DNA of 64,000 bases from NCBI RefSeq assembly GCF_015482765.1, contig NZ_JADMLB010000066.1, forward strand, positions 1 through 64,000, written 5' to 3'. Shown here piece by piece: positions 8,317 through 15,166 of this stretch (within the stretch, counting starts at the first letter, position 1; every line of letters begins with the position of its first letter). The stretch comes from Halodesulfovibrio sp. GTDB lineage: Bacteria > Desulfobacterota > Desulfovibrionia > Desulfovibrionales > Desulfovibrionaceae. The translations under genes and the position numbers were made by a program. The notes under the pieces were generated by a model that saw only the letters and a program-made list of their open reading frames with translations, was not told the origin of the DNA and searched no databases.

Positions 8317-8553
8317 ATGCTGACATTCAAATGTGCTGCCTGCCGCAGAAAGCTGTGGAAGTATTTTAAGATAGGCAAGGGCGAGGTTGTCCGGTGCCAT
8401 AAAGACCGAATTAAAAAAGTTTTTGAAATCGACGAGCGCGATGGAAAAGTCTTTTGCGTATGCGGGCGTCCTATCGGAGTGGATAAAGAAGGGCACTACA
8501 GAATGATTCGTAATGCTTGCACGTACTCTGGGACAAAAGATCCGAAGAAATAA
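8317..8553 (+). CDS. Small Cys-rich (zinc-ribbon-like) protein
   Basis: A 78-residue basic protein with CAACRRKLWKYFKIGKGEVVRC and a second half containing CVCGRPIG and a later Cys. The paired CxxC/CxC arrangement fits a zinc ribbon. The ATG has GGGAG seven bases upstream. It follows the pseudouridine synthase by 63 bp and is ended by a strong terminator. I do not recognise a named family. Nucleic-acid binding is a guess from the charge and Cys pattern. Confidence 0.7.
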   Translation: MLTFKCAACRRKLWKYFKIGKGEVVRCHKDRIKKVFEIDERDGKVFCVCGRPIGVDKEGHYRMIRNACTYSGTKDPKK

Positions 8554-8587
8554 AAAAGGAAAGGGAGAATCCCTTTCCTTTTTTTGT
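8553..8587. terminator. Terminator after the small Cys-rich gene
   Basis: AAAGGAAAGGG / CCCTTTCCTTT with loop AGAAT, then a T run. The A-rich upstream arm makes it usable on the opposite strand too, where the next gene converges. Confidence 0.9.
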
Positions 8588-8602
8588 TTTTACTTACGTA
8601 GA

Positions 8603-8821
8603 TTACGCTTCTTCTTCGAGTGCTTTTTTCATAATTTCAATGACAGTCCCGCGTTCCTGTGCAAGGCGTTTCCATTTTTTCTTTTCTTTCTTGGTTGCTT
8701 CAATGGTGTGGAGCAAATCGCGTATTGTCTGTGCAGGATATCCGTAGCTTTGCTTGTCTTTACGCAGTTCTTCGTCGTTGCGTTGGCGCAGTGCCTTCAG
8801 TTGGTTCGCATTCAAAATCAT
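8603..8821 (-). CDS. Small charged helical protein of unknown function
   Basis: A 72-residue protein rich in Lys, Arg and Glu (LKALRQRNDEELRKDKQSYG, then KKEKKKWKRLAQERG), predicted as an almost continuous helix or coiled coil. The ATG at 8821 has GAGAGG eight bases upstream. An in-frame GTG two codons earlier is less well placed. It converges on the Cys-rich gene and lies downstream of NDH-2 with a structured spacer between. No family recognised. Confidence 0.6.
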   Translation of the reverse strand: MILNANQLKALRQRNDEELRKDKQSYGYPAQTIRDLLHTIEATKKEKKKWKRLAQERGTVIEIMKKALEEEA

Positions 8822-9152
8822 AAGCACATCCTCTCAGGTTGATGACAAACGTGCGTGCCTCCCAATGAGGGAGCCCGCTGCTGGAAAGCGCACGGCATAT
8901 GTCGTGAGCCTGTCGTTGTCCGGCTGCGAATGCTCTGTTGCATACCGGCATGCGTCTCAGAATCTGACGAATAGTACCAATGCGATTGTCATTGCGTAGT
9001 GTTGTCTCAATCTGCCTAAAAAACTCATCGGTAACCCGGGAAATCTGCGGCTACCTCGGGGCAGTAATCTTCCGGTATCTTGGATAGAACCGGAGTTGTG
9101 ATTCTATACTGCCTGTACTTTGATGAGTTATCAACCTTGTAGACAACTGAAC
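8822..9152. other. Structured spacer between NDH-2 and a small gene
   Basis: No gene seen. 9022-9129 is closed by an 8-bp perfect stem AACTCATC / GATGAGTT and holds GGTA/TACC (9030-9033/9052-9055), GCAGTA/TACTGC (9061-9066/9107-9112) and TCCGGT/ACCGGA (9071-9076/9089-9094), all nested consistently. On the - strand the closing stem is followed by a T run, as for an RNA 3' end. The strand and function are not certain. The remainder (8830-9000) also has inverted repeats, for example CTCCC/GGGAG. Confidence 0.5.
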
Positions 9153-9174
9153 CTAAGGTTCTTTTTTGTCTACA
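9138..9174. other. Long hairpin across the ndh stop codon
   Basis: TGTAGACAA (9138-9146) pairs with TTGTCTACA (9166-9174), with an inner GAACC-TAA-GGTTC. The inner hairpin followed by TTTTTT could end transcripts arriving on the + strand. On the - strand it spans the last codons and stop of ndh. Confidence 0.5.
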
Positions 9175-10514
9175 GAACGTTTATTTAATGCTTTTCCTTC
9201 TGTACCTTCCGGCTCATATTCATCTGCTTTACCGTGTGGGATGGTATCCTTTGCTTTTGGCATAATAAGCCGCACACCTCGCTCAAAGAGCAGGTATTCA
9301 AATGCCCAGTTAATGAATACGATAACACGGTTACGGAAGCCGATAAGGTACAGCAGGTGGATAATAAGCCAAGTTACCCATGCAAAGAATCCGGTAATCT
9401 TAAGCTTTCCTAAGTGAACAACCGCACTCGAACGTCCAATTGTAGCTAGAGAGCCTTTGTCAAAGTAGGAAAACGGTGTCAGTTTTTTCCCTTCAAAAAG
9501 GCTCATGAGATTTTTTGCTGCCAGAACACCTTGCTGAATGGCGTTTGGCGCTACTGTAGGGCCGGAGAGCATTTTTTCTTCATCCATAGGTAGAGCAATA
9601 TCTCCGGCTACAAAGACTTCGGGGTGTTCTGCAAGGTTTAGCTCAGGTTTTGTAATAATTCGATTTGCCCGTCCAAGAGGTAAGCCCATTTCTTCAGCAA
9701 CTTTGTTTCCTCTGATGCCTGCTGTCCAGAGAACGGTGCGTGTTGATATGGTTTCACCGGACTTCAGGGTAACTTTATCTGCTTCTACCTGGACTACATG
9801 CTGTTTGTAGCAACCATGGACACCCAGCTTTTCCAGCTTGTTTTTTGCGTAATACCTTAGCTTGTCAGGGTATCCGTTTAACGGGCCATCTTCGCCTTCA
9901 ATAAGTTTTATTTTTACATCTTCTTTATTGAGGCCTCTAAAGTCTCTGCGTAGAGAAGTATGGACAAGCTCCGCCAGTGCTCCTGCGTATTCGACACCGG
10001 TTGGGCCGCCGCCAACTACAGTAAAGGTGAGCAGTTGTTCTCGAATGGCAGGGTCCGGCTCGTACTGGGCATATTCAAAGCAAGAGAGAATATGGTTTCG
10101 AATATCAATCGCTTCTTCTGCATTTTTTAGCGAAAAAGCAAACTCTTCAGCCCCCGGCACACCGAAGTAGCTGGTGACGCTTCCCAAAGCAATAATGAGT
10201 CCATCGTAATGAATAGGGCCGACATCGCTGAGGAGTACTTTCTTTTCCAGATCCAGTCCGGTTACTTCTGCCATGCGGAATTCGACATTGAGCATTTTGC
10301 GGAACGTGCCGCGGAGCGGGTATGAAATCTGTTCTGGCTCCAGTCCGGCGGATGCAACTTGATATAGTAGCGGTTGGAAAAGGTGATAGTTGTTACGGTC
10401 TATGACTGTAACTTGGTATCCATCTTTTTTCCCGAACTCTTTAGCAGCCCAAAGTCCGGCAAATCCACCGCCTAAAATGATGATGTGCTTAGTATTGCTG
10501 TTCTTTTCTGACAT
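9153..10514 (-). CDS. ndh: Type II NADH:quinone oxidoreductase (NDH-2)
   Basis: A 453-residue flavoprotein that oxidises NADH and reduces quinone at the cytoplasmic membrane face without pumping protons. FAD-binding GGGFAGLWAAKEF is at the N-terminus, the NADH-binding Rossmann motif GGGPTGVEYAGAL is near residue 165, and VFVAGDIA precedes the FAD-contacting end. The hydrophobic C-terminal stretch (about 370-415) fits the amphipathic membrane anchor. In a sulfate reducer it would recycle NADH to menaquinone, possibly as an oxygen-stress or redox-balance outlet. It is divergent from the HDOD gene, and a CATATGTTCA string overlaps its start codon. Confidence 0.9.
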   Translation of the reverse strand: MSEKNSNTKHIIILGGGFAGLWAAKEFGKKDGYQVTVIDRNNYHLFQPLLYQVASAGLEPEQISYPLRGTFRKMLNVEFRMAEVTGLDLEKKVLLSDVGPIHYDGLIIALGSVTSYFGVPGAEEFAFSLKNAEEAIDIRNHILSCFEYAQYEPDPAIREQLLTFTVVGGGPTGVEYAGALAELVHTSLRRDFRGLNKEDVKIKLIEGEDGPLNGYPDKLRYYAKNKLEKLGVHGCYKQHVVQVEADKVTLKSGETISTRTVLWTAGIRGNKVAEEMGLPLGRANRIITKPELNLAEHPEVFVAGDIALPMDEEKMLSGPTVAPNAIQQGVLAAKNLMSLFEGKKLTPFSYFDKGSLATIGRSSAVVHLGKLKITGFFAWVTWLIIHLLYLIGFRNRVIVFINWAFEYLLFERGVRLIMPKAKDTIPHGKADEYEPEGTEGKALNKRSVDKKEP

Positions 10515-10718
10515 ATGTTCACCATTGTACGAGATAGTTTACTATAGTTATAGAACATGAATTGTAGCATAAAAATGAAAAGGTGGTACTTTCTATACCT
10601 ATGTATGATTTTACAACAAGTGTATAGAGTTTTTTCAGATAATGAGGACTATGAATTATATGATATTTTAGATAGATTAGGTATGTTGCATTGTGATTAT
10701 ATATAGCAGGAGATGTTT

Positions 10719-11981
10719 GTGGGAAAACTCAGTATTGACCTGCTTCAATCCGGTATGGTGCTTCAGGACGAAGTTCGGGGGATGAAGGGGAAACGTCTGT
10801 TTCCTGCCGGTGTAGAGCTGGATGAACAAAAGATTACAATTCTTAAAGCATGGGGAGTGGTAGAGGCTGATATAATAGGGGGTACACGTGTAAGTTCCCG
10901 ACGGGCTCAGCAGGAAAAGGAGTCTGTGGCGGATGAAGCGCAGTTGCTTGCAAAGCGGTATGTTACTCAGGCATTTCGCGGGCAGGAAGCCGGTTCAAGC
11001 TTTATGCGGCAGTTTCGGGTTCAGTGCGTAAAGCGCACAACAAAGGCAATACGCAGCCATAAATTTTCCGTCATGTCGTCAGAGACAATGCGTCAGCTTC
11101 ATAGCCGCGCATTACAAAGTACTCTGCGTCCCGGAGAAATTACACCTCATGATGTTGTAGAAAAACAGCTTGAGCTCGTGTCTTTTCCGGATATTTATTA
11201 CGAGATAGTGCGTGAATTGGATTTTCCGTTTACGACCTCGCGCAGGCTTGCAGCGATTGTTTCCAAAGATACGGGACTGGCAGCTCGTATTCTGAAATTG
11301 GTGAACAGTCCCTTCTACGGGTTTCCGTCCCGTATTGAGAGTATAGAGCGTGCGTTGACCATTCTTGGGTCTAACGAGCTGACAACACTTACTCTCGGGT
11401 TAAGCGTTGTGCACATTTTCTCCGGTGTTCCGGATACAGTTTTTAATGTTCAGGATTTTTGGGAATATGCGATTTCCTGCGGGATTTTATCTCGCCTTCT
11501 CGGTGCCCACTGCACTGAGATTATGGAAGAACGTTTATTTGTGGGTGGCTTGTTGCAACCGGTAGGTATGCTGCTCATGATTAGTTATGACCCTGCTTCC
11601 ATGTGCAAAGCTGTTTTGTTAAGCCGTACAAAAGGTGTTTCAATGCCTGCGGCGGAGCGTGCAGTTTTTGGATTCAACCATGCGGAAGTTGGTGCTGCGT
11701 TATTGGAATCGTGGAATATTCCATCAACACTGACAAATATTGTGCGGCATTGTTACACGCCGCTTTCTTCGCCTTTGCCGACTGATTCAAGTATCGTGCA
11801 TCTGGCGACCGTTATGGCAACAGGATTGCGCAGAAAAGATTTTTGCACGTATTATTTGCCGGACTTTTTTCCTGCTACACTGGATGAGACAAAGATTTCT
11901 CCTTCTGCATTGGTGCCAATTCTTACACAATATGATAAGCAATTTGCAGATACACATGAAATTTTGACCGATGGCATGTAG
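10719..11981 (+). CDS. HDOD-domain signalling protein
   Basis: A protein of about 420 residues whose centre (roughly 140-340) is an HDOD domain, a divergent HD-type helical domain found in bacterial signalling proteins. Matching segments are LVSFPDIYYEIVREL, AARILKLVNSPFYGFPSRIES and RALTILGSNELTTLTLGLS. I prefer the GTG start at 10719, which has AGGAG six bases upstream. The ATG at 10713 touches the ribosome binding site. HDOD proteins often act with two-component, chemotaxis or c-di-GMP systems. It precedes the enhancer-binding protein gene by about 157 bp and may be functionally linked to it. Its ligand or partner is unknown. Confidence 0.85.
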   Translation: MGKLSIDLLQSGMVLQDEVRGMKGKRLFPAGVELDEQKITILKAWGVVEADIIGGTRVSSRRAQQEKESVADEAQLLAKRYVTQAFRGQEAGSSFMRQFRVQCVKRTTKAIRSHKFSVMSSETMRQLHSRALQSTLRPGEITPHDVVEKQLELVSFPDIYYEIVRELDFPFTTSRRLAAIVSKDTGLAARILKLVNSPFYGFPSRIESIERALTILGSNELTTLTLGLSVVHIFSGVPDTVFNVQDFWEYAISCGILSRLLGAHCTEIMEERLFVGGLLQPVGMLLMISYDPASMCKAVLLSRTKGVSMPAAERAVFGFNHAEVGAALLESWNIPSTLTNIVRHCYTPLSSPLPTDSSIVHLATVMATGLRRKDFCTYYLPDFFPATLDETKISPSALVPILTQYDKQFADTHEILTDGM

Positions 11982-12138
11982 CCATGCAGGTATTGCAGCC
12001 TTAGTGTAGCTGGTGTAATTCAAGTAGGGAAAGACAACGGACTGCATGTATGCAGTTTTCGAGTTGTTCTGGGAATAGAGCCGGAGAGTGCGTGCTTTTC
12101 GGCTGATGAAGTCGTACTTATAAGCAAAGTTGGGTGAG

Positions 12139-14193
12139 ATGGTAGAGCATGAACCATTTGTTTCTCCAGACAAAAACAATACACCGGAAAACCGGCAGGC
12201 GTTGTTGAAAATTCTGGAGGCAGCAACAGGGATGGGGCATTTTGGGTATCGGTTAAGTGAAGTTGCCGATGTTTCGAGCATGCTGTCTGAAATTGCTGCC
12301 AATGTTGAGGCTATCCACCCCTTTAAGACGATGGCATTTTTGCTTGTAGATGAAGCGTCGCATGATTTTGTAATGTCATGGTGCTCTTCCGATGCAGCAA
12401 AACAGAGTATTACCGATGCCTGTCGTCAGCTTATGGAAGATCATACCTTTTCATGGGCTCTCCGTCGTAATCATCCTACTAATGTTACTTCTGAAGAACT
12501 TGGTGAAGTGTTATTGCATCCTTTGCAGACTTCATCTGGTCCTGTCGGCATGTTTGTGGGCGTGCTACCGGATGATAAGCCGGCGGAAGACGTTTCATAT
12601 TACCTGCTTTCCATGACGCTTGTTGCAGCAAGCATTGCTATTGAAAACTTTTTTCTTCTATCGCAGCTCTCAGAAAGTAATAGTGCGCTTGAAGAGAAAG
12701 TTACCAGCCGTACCGAAGAGTTGAGTGCTTCAAATAGGCAGCTCAGAAGGACTCTTCAAGAAAAAGAAAGATACAAGCAGCATTTGGAACTTCTGTTTTC
12801 GTCCATGCAGGACGTAATGATCTCAGTAGATCCGGAATTGACTGTGCAGAGTATTAACCGTGCAGGAGAAGAACTGTTCGGTGTTGTACAGGATGATGTG
12901 GTCGGCAAGTTGCTTCCGCAGGTTATGCCTGACCTTGCATTGCGTTGTGATGAATTTTTCCACGATGTCTTATCCTATGGTGAACGAATTGTAGAAGAGC
13001 GTGTAGAGCTGCTGCTTGATTCAGATGCACGCCACATTTTTATGATTAACTGTTCACCGTTCGCCTCTGGTGTTGAAGGGCAGCGAGGCGCAATGCTGAT
13101 GCTTCGTGATATTACCCGCCTTGTTTCTCTTGAAGAACAATTGCAGGAACGTCGTTCCTTTAAAAATATAATCGGAACCAGCAAGAGTATGCTGAATTTG
13201 TACTCTATGTTGGAAAACCTTGTTGATCTGGACACAACAGTGCTTGTCACTGGTGAGTCTGGAACAGGTAAAGAGCTTGTTGCAGAAGCTCTGCACCACA
13301 ACGGTGCCCGTGCTAACGGGCCGCTTGTTCGCGTGAACTGTTCTGCCTTGTCTGAAAACCTACTCGAAAGTGAACTTTTCGGACATGTTCGAGGTGCCTT
13401 TACCGGCGCTACAAAGGACAAAGTCGGTCGTTTTGAAGCGGCTGAGGGTGGTACAATTTTCCTTGATGAAATCGGGGACATTTCATTGCGTATTCAGGTG
13501 TTGTTACTCAGGTTCCTTGAATCACATGAATTTGAGCGCGTTGGCGATACTGTCACACGTAAAGCGAACGTTCGGATTGTAGCCGCTACAAATGCTGATT
13601 TGCAGCAGCGGGTAGCACAAGGCGTTTTCCGTTCTGACCTTTTCTACCGATTGAATGTTATGAATGTTCACCTTCCGCCGTTGCGTGAGCGTCTTGATGA
13701 CATGGCTTTGTTGGTACAGTTCTTCATTGATATGTTTAACGATACACTGGGGGTTTCTATTTCCGGTGTTTCAGAACAAGTCATGCAGATATTTATGAAC
13801 CATCCATGGCCGGGGAATATTCGTGAGTTGAAGCATACTATTGAACATGCTTCGATTCTTGCCCGTACCGGACGGATTACGCCGGAGCACCTGCCAGTTC
13901 AGATTTTGGGAGCCGATCCACTGTCTAGTTCTGATGTGGTTCGTCATCCTCCATATGGTGGCGGATACGGGGGAGGCTACGGTTCTCAATATTCTCCACA
14001 GCCTTTGATCAGCCCAAATGCATATATGCCGGCTTCACTTCAGCAAGCACGTGTGCCTTGTCACACGGTTACAGCTGAAGAGGTACAAGCGGCTATTGCT
14101 TCTGCAAATGGTAATAAAACTGCCGCTGCGAAATTATTGGGAATGGGTAGAGCTACCTTATATAGAAAGTTAAAGGAACTTGGATTAGGATAA
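12139..14193 (+). CDS. Sigma54-dependent enhancer-binding protein (GAF-like/PAS/AAA+/Fis)
   Basis: A transcriptional activator of about 684 residues. From the N-terminus it has a GAF-like sensory region (about 20-185), a coiled coil with TSRTEELSASNRQLRR, a PAS domain (about 220-330), the AAA+ domain with Walker A GESGTGKE and the sigma54-contact loop GAFTGA, then a Gly/Tyr-rich linker and a Fis-type HTH (NKTAAAKLLGMGRATLYRKL). It has no receiver domain, so it likely senses a small molecule or redox state directly. The start is ATG 12139. An in-frame TTG lies nine bases upstream, and neither has a clear ribosome binding site. Phased GTCTCA repeats and a sigma54 promoter follow the gene immediately and may be its target. 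Confidence 0.93.
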   Translation: MVEHEPFVSPDKNNTPENRQALLKILEAATGMGHFGYRLSEVADVSSMLSEIAANVEAIHPFKTMAFLLVDEASHDFVMSWCSSDAAKQSITDACRQLMEDHTFSWALRRNHPTNVTSEELGEVLLHPLQTSSGPVGMFVGVLPDDKPAEDVSYYLLSMTLVAASIAIENFFLLSQLSESNSALEEKVTSRTEELSASNRQLRRTLQEKERYKQHLELLFSSMQDVMISVDPELTVQSINRAGEELFGVVQDDVVGKLLPQVMPDLALRCDEFFHDVLSYGERIVEERVELLLDSDARHIFMINCSPFASGVEGQRGAMLMLRDITRLVSLEEQLQERRSFKNIIGTSKSMLNLYSMLENLVDLDTTVLVTGESGTGKELVAEALHHNGARANGPLVRVNCSALSENLLESELFGHVRGAFTGATKDKVGRFEAAEGGTIFLDEIGDISLRIQVLLLRFLESHEFERVGDTVTRKANVRIVAATNADLQQRVAQGVFRSDLFYRLNVMNVHLPPLRERLDDMALLVQFFIDMFNDTLGVSISGVSEQVMQIFMNHPWPGNIRELKHTIEHASILARTGRITPEHLPVQILGADPLSSSDVVRHPPYGGGYGGGYGSQYSPQPLISPNAYMPASLQQARVPCHTVTAEEVQAAIASANGNKTAAAKLLGMGRATLYRKLKELGLG

Positions 14194-14210
14194 ACACTGT
14201 ACTGTATCAA

Positions 14211-14257
14211 CTGTCTCAAGTTGTCTCAAAACGTCTCATGATACGTCTCATGAGACG
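14211..14257. promoter_or_regulatory. Four phased GTCTCA repeats, probable activator binding sites
   Basis: GTCTCA occurs at 14213, 14223, 14233 and 14245, that is at 10, 10 and 12 bp steps, close to one helical turn. The last is completed to the perfect palindrome CGTCTCATGAGACG (14244-14257). They start 20 bp after the stop codon of the sigma54 activator and about 80-120 bp upstream of a sigma54 promoter, the usual distance for enhancer sites. Confidence 0.6.
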
Positions 14258-14265
14258 TTTTTTTA
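14231..14265 (+). terminator. Terminator of the activator gene
   Basis: ACGTCTCATG (14231-14240) pairs with CATGAGACGT (14249-14258), followed by seven T. The same DNA carries the GTCTCA repeats, so it may have two roles. Confidence 0.75.
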
Positions 14266-14331
14266 TTTTCTCTTAAGAAAGGCTTTTTGTTTATTCCTAA
14301 TAAAAACAGACTGTTGTAAGTTTTTATAAAG

Positions 14332-14348
14332 TTGGCATTCTGTTTGCT
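14332..14348 (+). promoter_or_regulatory. Sigma54 promoter
   Basis: TTGGCATTCTGTTTGCT matches the sigma54 consensus TGGCAY-N5-TTGCW in nearly every conserved position. The invariant GG (14334-14335) and GC (14346-14347) are exactly 10 bp apart. The expected start is about 14358. No protein gene follows on this strand for more than 3 kb. A structured RNA with terminator does. Confidence 0.75.
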
Positions 14349-14358
14349 ATATAAAAGC

Positions 14359-14816
14359 AAGACCTGCTTGTCACAATGCAACACGAGGCAACAGGGCAAA
14401 AATTTCGGTCAGCAGTATCCTATACGATGCTGTACTACGCCTGAAGGTGCAGAGCCTTCCGACAGTCTTGGGGAAAAGATTGTTGGAACCCCGCTGGGGA
14501 ATAGTAAGGTTCCTGGAAGGTTTTGCACATATTGTCTGCACTTTCGAGTGCAGATCGGGGGATAGCCGGGTGAGGATTTTTCCTCATCGGGGCACGGGGG
14601 GGTATAGTACTCAAACTATACGCAATAGAGAGCAGGTTATGTCCCGCTCTGTTTCGCAGACAAAACGTTAGTTTTTGTGAATGCGGGGGAAAGCTGATGG
14701 ACGGCATGACCTGCCACGGTGGACGCAATTTACTGCGAGAATAATTATTCGGCTGAAGTTGCCGTATGAGTGCTATAGAAGAAAGCTGAGTATCTGTCTC
14801 GATACTCGGCTTTTTT
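14359..14816 (+). ncRNA. Candidate structured non-coding RNA under sigma54 control
   Basis: About 460 nt between a sigma54 promoter and a strong terminator. Stems seen are CAGCA/TGCTG (14410/14428), a three-way junction closed by CCTTCC/GGAAGG (14455/14515) that holds CAGTCTT/AAGATTG and GGAACC/GGTTCC, TCTGCACT-TTCG-AGTGCAGA (14535-14554), TGAGGA-TTTT-TCCTCA (14571-14586), and GTATAGT/ACTATAC (14602/14615). A 10-bp stem GCAGGTTATG/CATGACCTGC (14632/14705) encloses CCCGC/GCGGG with two hairpins, and the palindrome GAATAATTATTC (14739-14750) follows. GAAGG (14443) can compete for CCTTC, so a switch is possible. It lacks RNase P, tmRNA, SRP and cobalamin-riboswitch signatures known to me. Function unknown. 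Confidence 0.6.
14783..14816 (+). terminator. Terminator of the structured RNA
   Basis: A 12-bp stem AAGCTGAGTATC / GATACTCGGCTT (one G-T pair) with loop TGTCTC is followed by TTTTTT. Confidence 0.9.
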
Positions 14817-14842
14817 CTGCGATCAGTCGAAGAGAAATAACA

Positions 14843-14959
14843 AATTTCATCACTCTTCGCTGGTGAAATTGAGCACTGCCGCGCGTTACGCCCGCCGGCG
14901 TGCTCCTCGATTGGTAACATGGCTGCACATGAGGTTGTCTCCCTCAAATGCAGCCATGT
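14843..14959. repeat. Three successive long inverted repeats
   Basis: AATTTCATCA/TGGTGAAATT (14843/14861), GAGCAC+GCCG / CGGC+GTGCTC (14871-14905) and ACATGGCTGCA/TGCAGCCATGT (14917/14949, with an inner TGAGG/CCTCA) follow each other with few spare bases. No gene lies here. They sit between two terminators that point at each other. Confidence 0.55.
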
Positions 14960-14964
14960 TGTCG

Positions 14965-15002
14965 AAAAAAAACAGTGAACATGCTGTCAGCATGTTCACT
15001 GT
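14965..15002 (-). terminator. Terminator of the acs transcript
   Basis: ACAGTGAACATGCTG (14972-14986) is the exact complement of CAGCATGTTCACTGT (14988-15002). On the - strand it is followed by a run of eight T (14965-14972). It lies 165 nt past the acs stop codon. Confidence 0.85.
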
Positions 15003-15014
15003 CTTAAAATCGGC

Positions 15015-15136
15015 CAAGGGGTTGGAATACATGGATATTTTCATGCATCCCTTGAGTACAAAGGTGCGCAATCTGGGCACGACAACATGTGTGGATAAGC
15101 TGTTACACTATTGAATTTGCAGATTGCGTCCCTTTG
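15015..15136 (-). other. Structured 3' untranslated region of acs, possible small RNA
   Basis: CAAAGGTGCGCAATCTG (15059-15075) pairs over 17 positions with CAGATTGCGTCCCTTTG (15120-15136), with one mismatch and one G-T pair. A second hairpin CAAGGG/CCCTTG (15015/15049) has an inner ATACATG/CATGCAT. With the terminator they form a three-hairpin 3' end of about 170 nt, more than needed for termination. Confidence 0.45.
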
Positions 15137-15166
15137 TCTCCGGGAAGAGCAAAAGAAGGTTGAAGG

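Larger units (their letters stand above)
14194..15166. other. Gene-free but densely structured interval
   Basis: Almost 1 kb without a credible protein gene between the activator and acs. It holds, in order, GTCTCA repeats/terminator (14211-14262), a sigma54 promoter (14333-14348), a structured + strand RNA with terminator (14359-14816), three further hairpins (14843-14959), and the structured 3' end and terminator of the acs transcript on the - strand (14965-15136). Confidence 0.7.

Noticed and set aside
8954-9009. Two further GTCTCA strings as extra activator sites
   Set aside because: They are 50 bp apart, not phased, not palindromic, and no sigma54 promoter follows.
14332-14565. 77-codon open frame inside the structured region behind the activator
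   Set aside because: It starts within the sigma54 promoter, lacks a ribosome binding site and runs through several perfect hairpins.
14359-14816. RNase P RNA, tmRNA, SRP RNA or a cobalamin riboswitch
   Set aside because: The conserved GAGGAAAGTCC and ACAGAA blocks of RNase P, a tRNA-like end with tag frame of tmRNA, the GGAAGNAGC loop of SRP RNA, and the GGNNNNNGGTG core of cobalamin riboswitches are not found. Only short accidental resemblances occur (GCAATAGAGAGCA; ACCTGCC).
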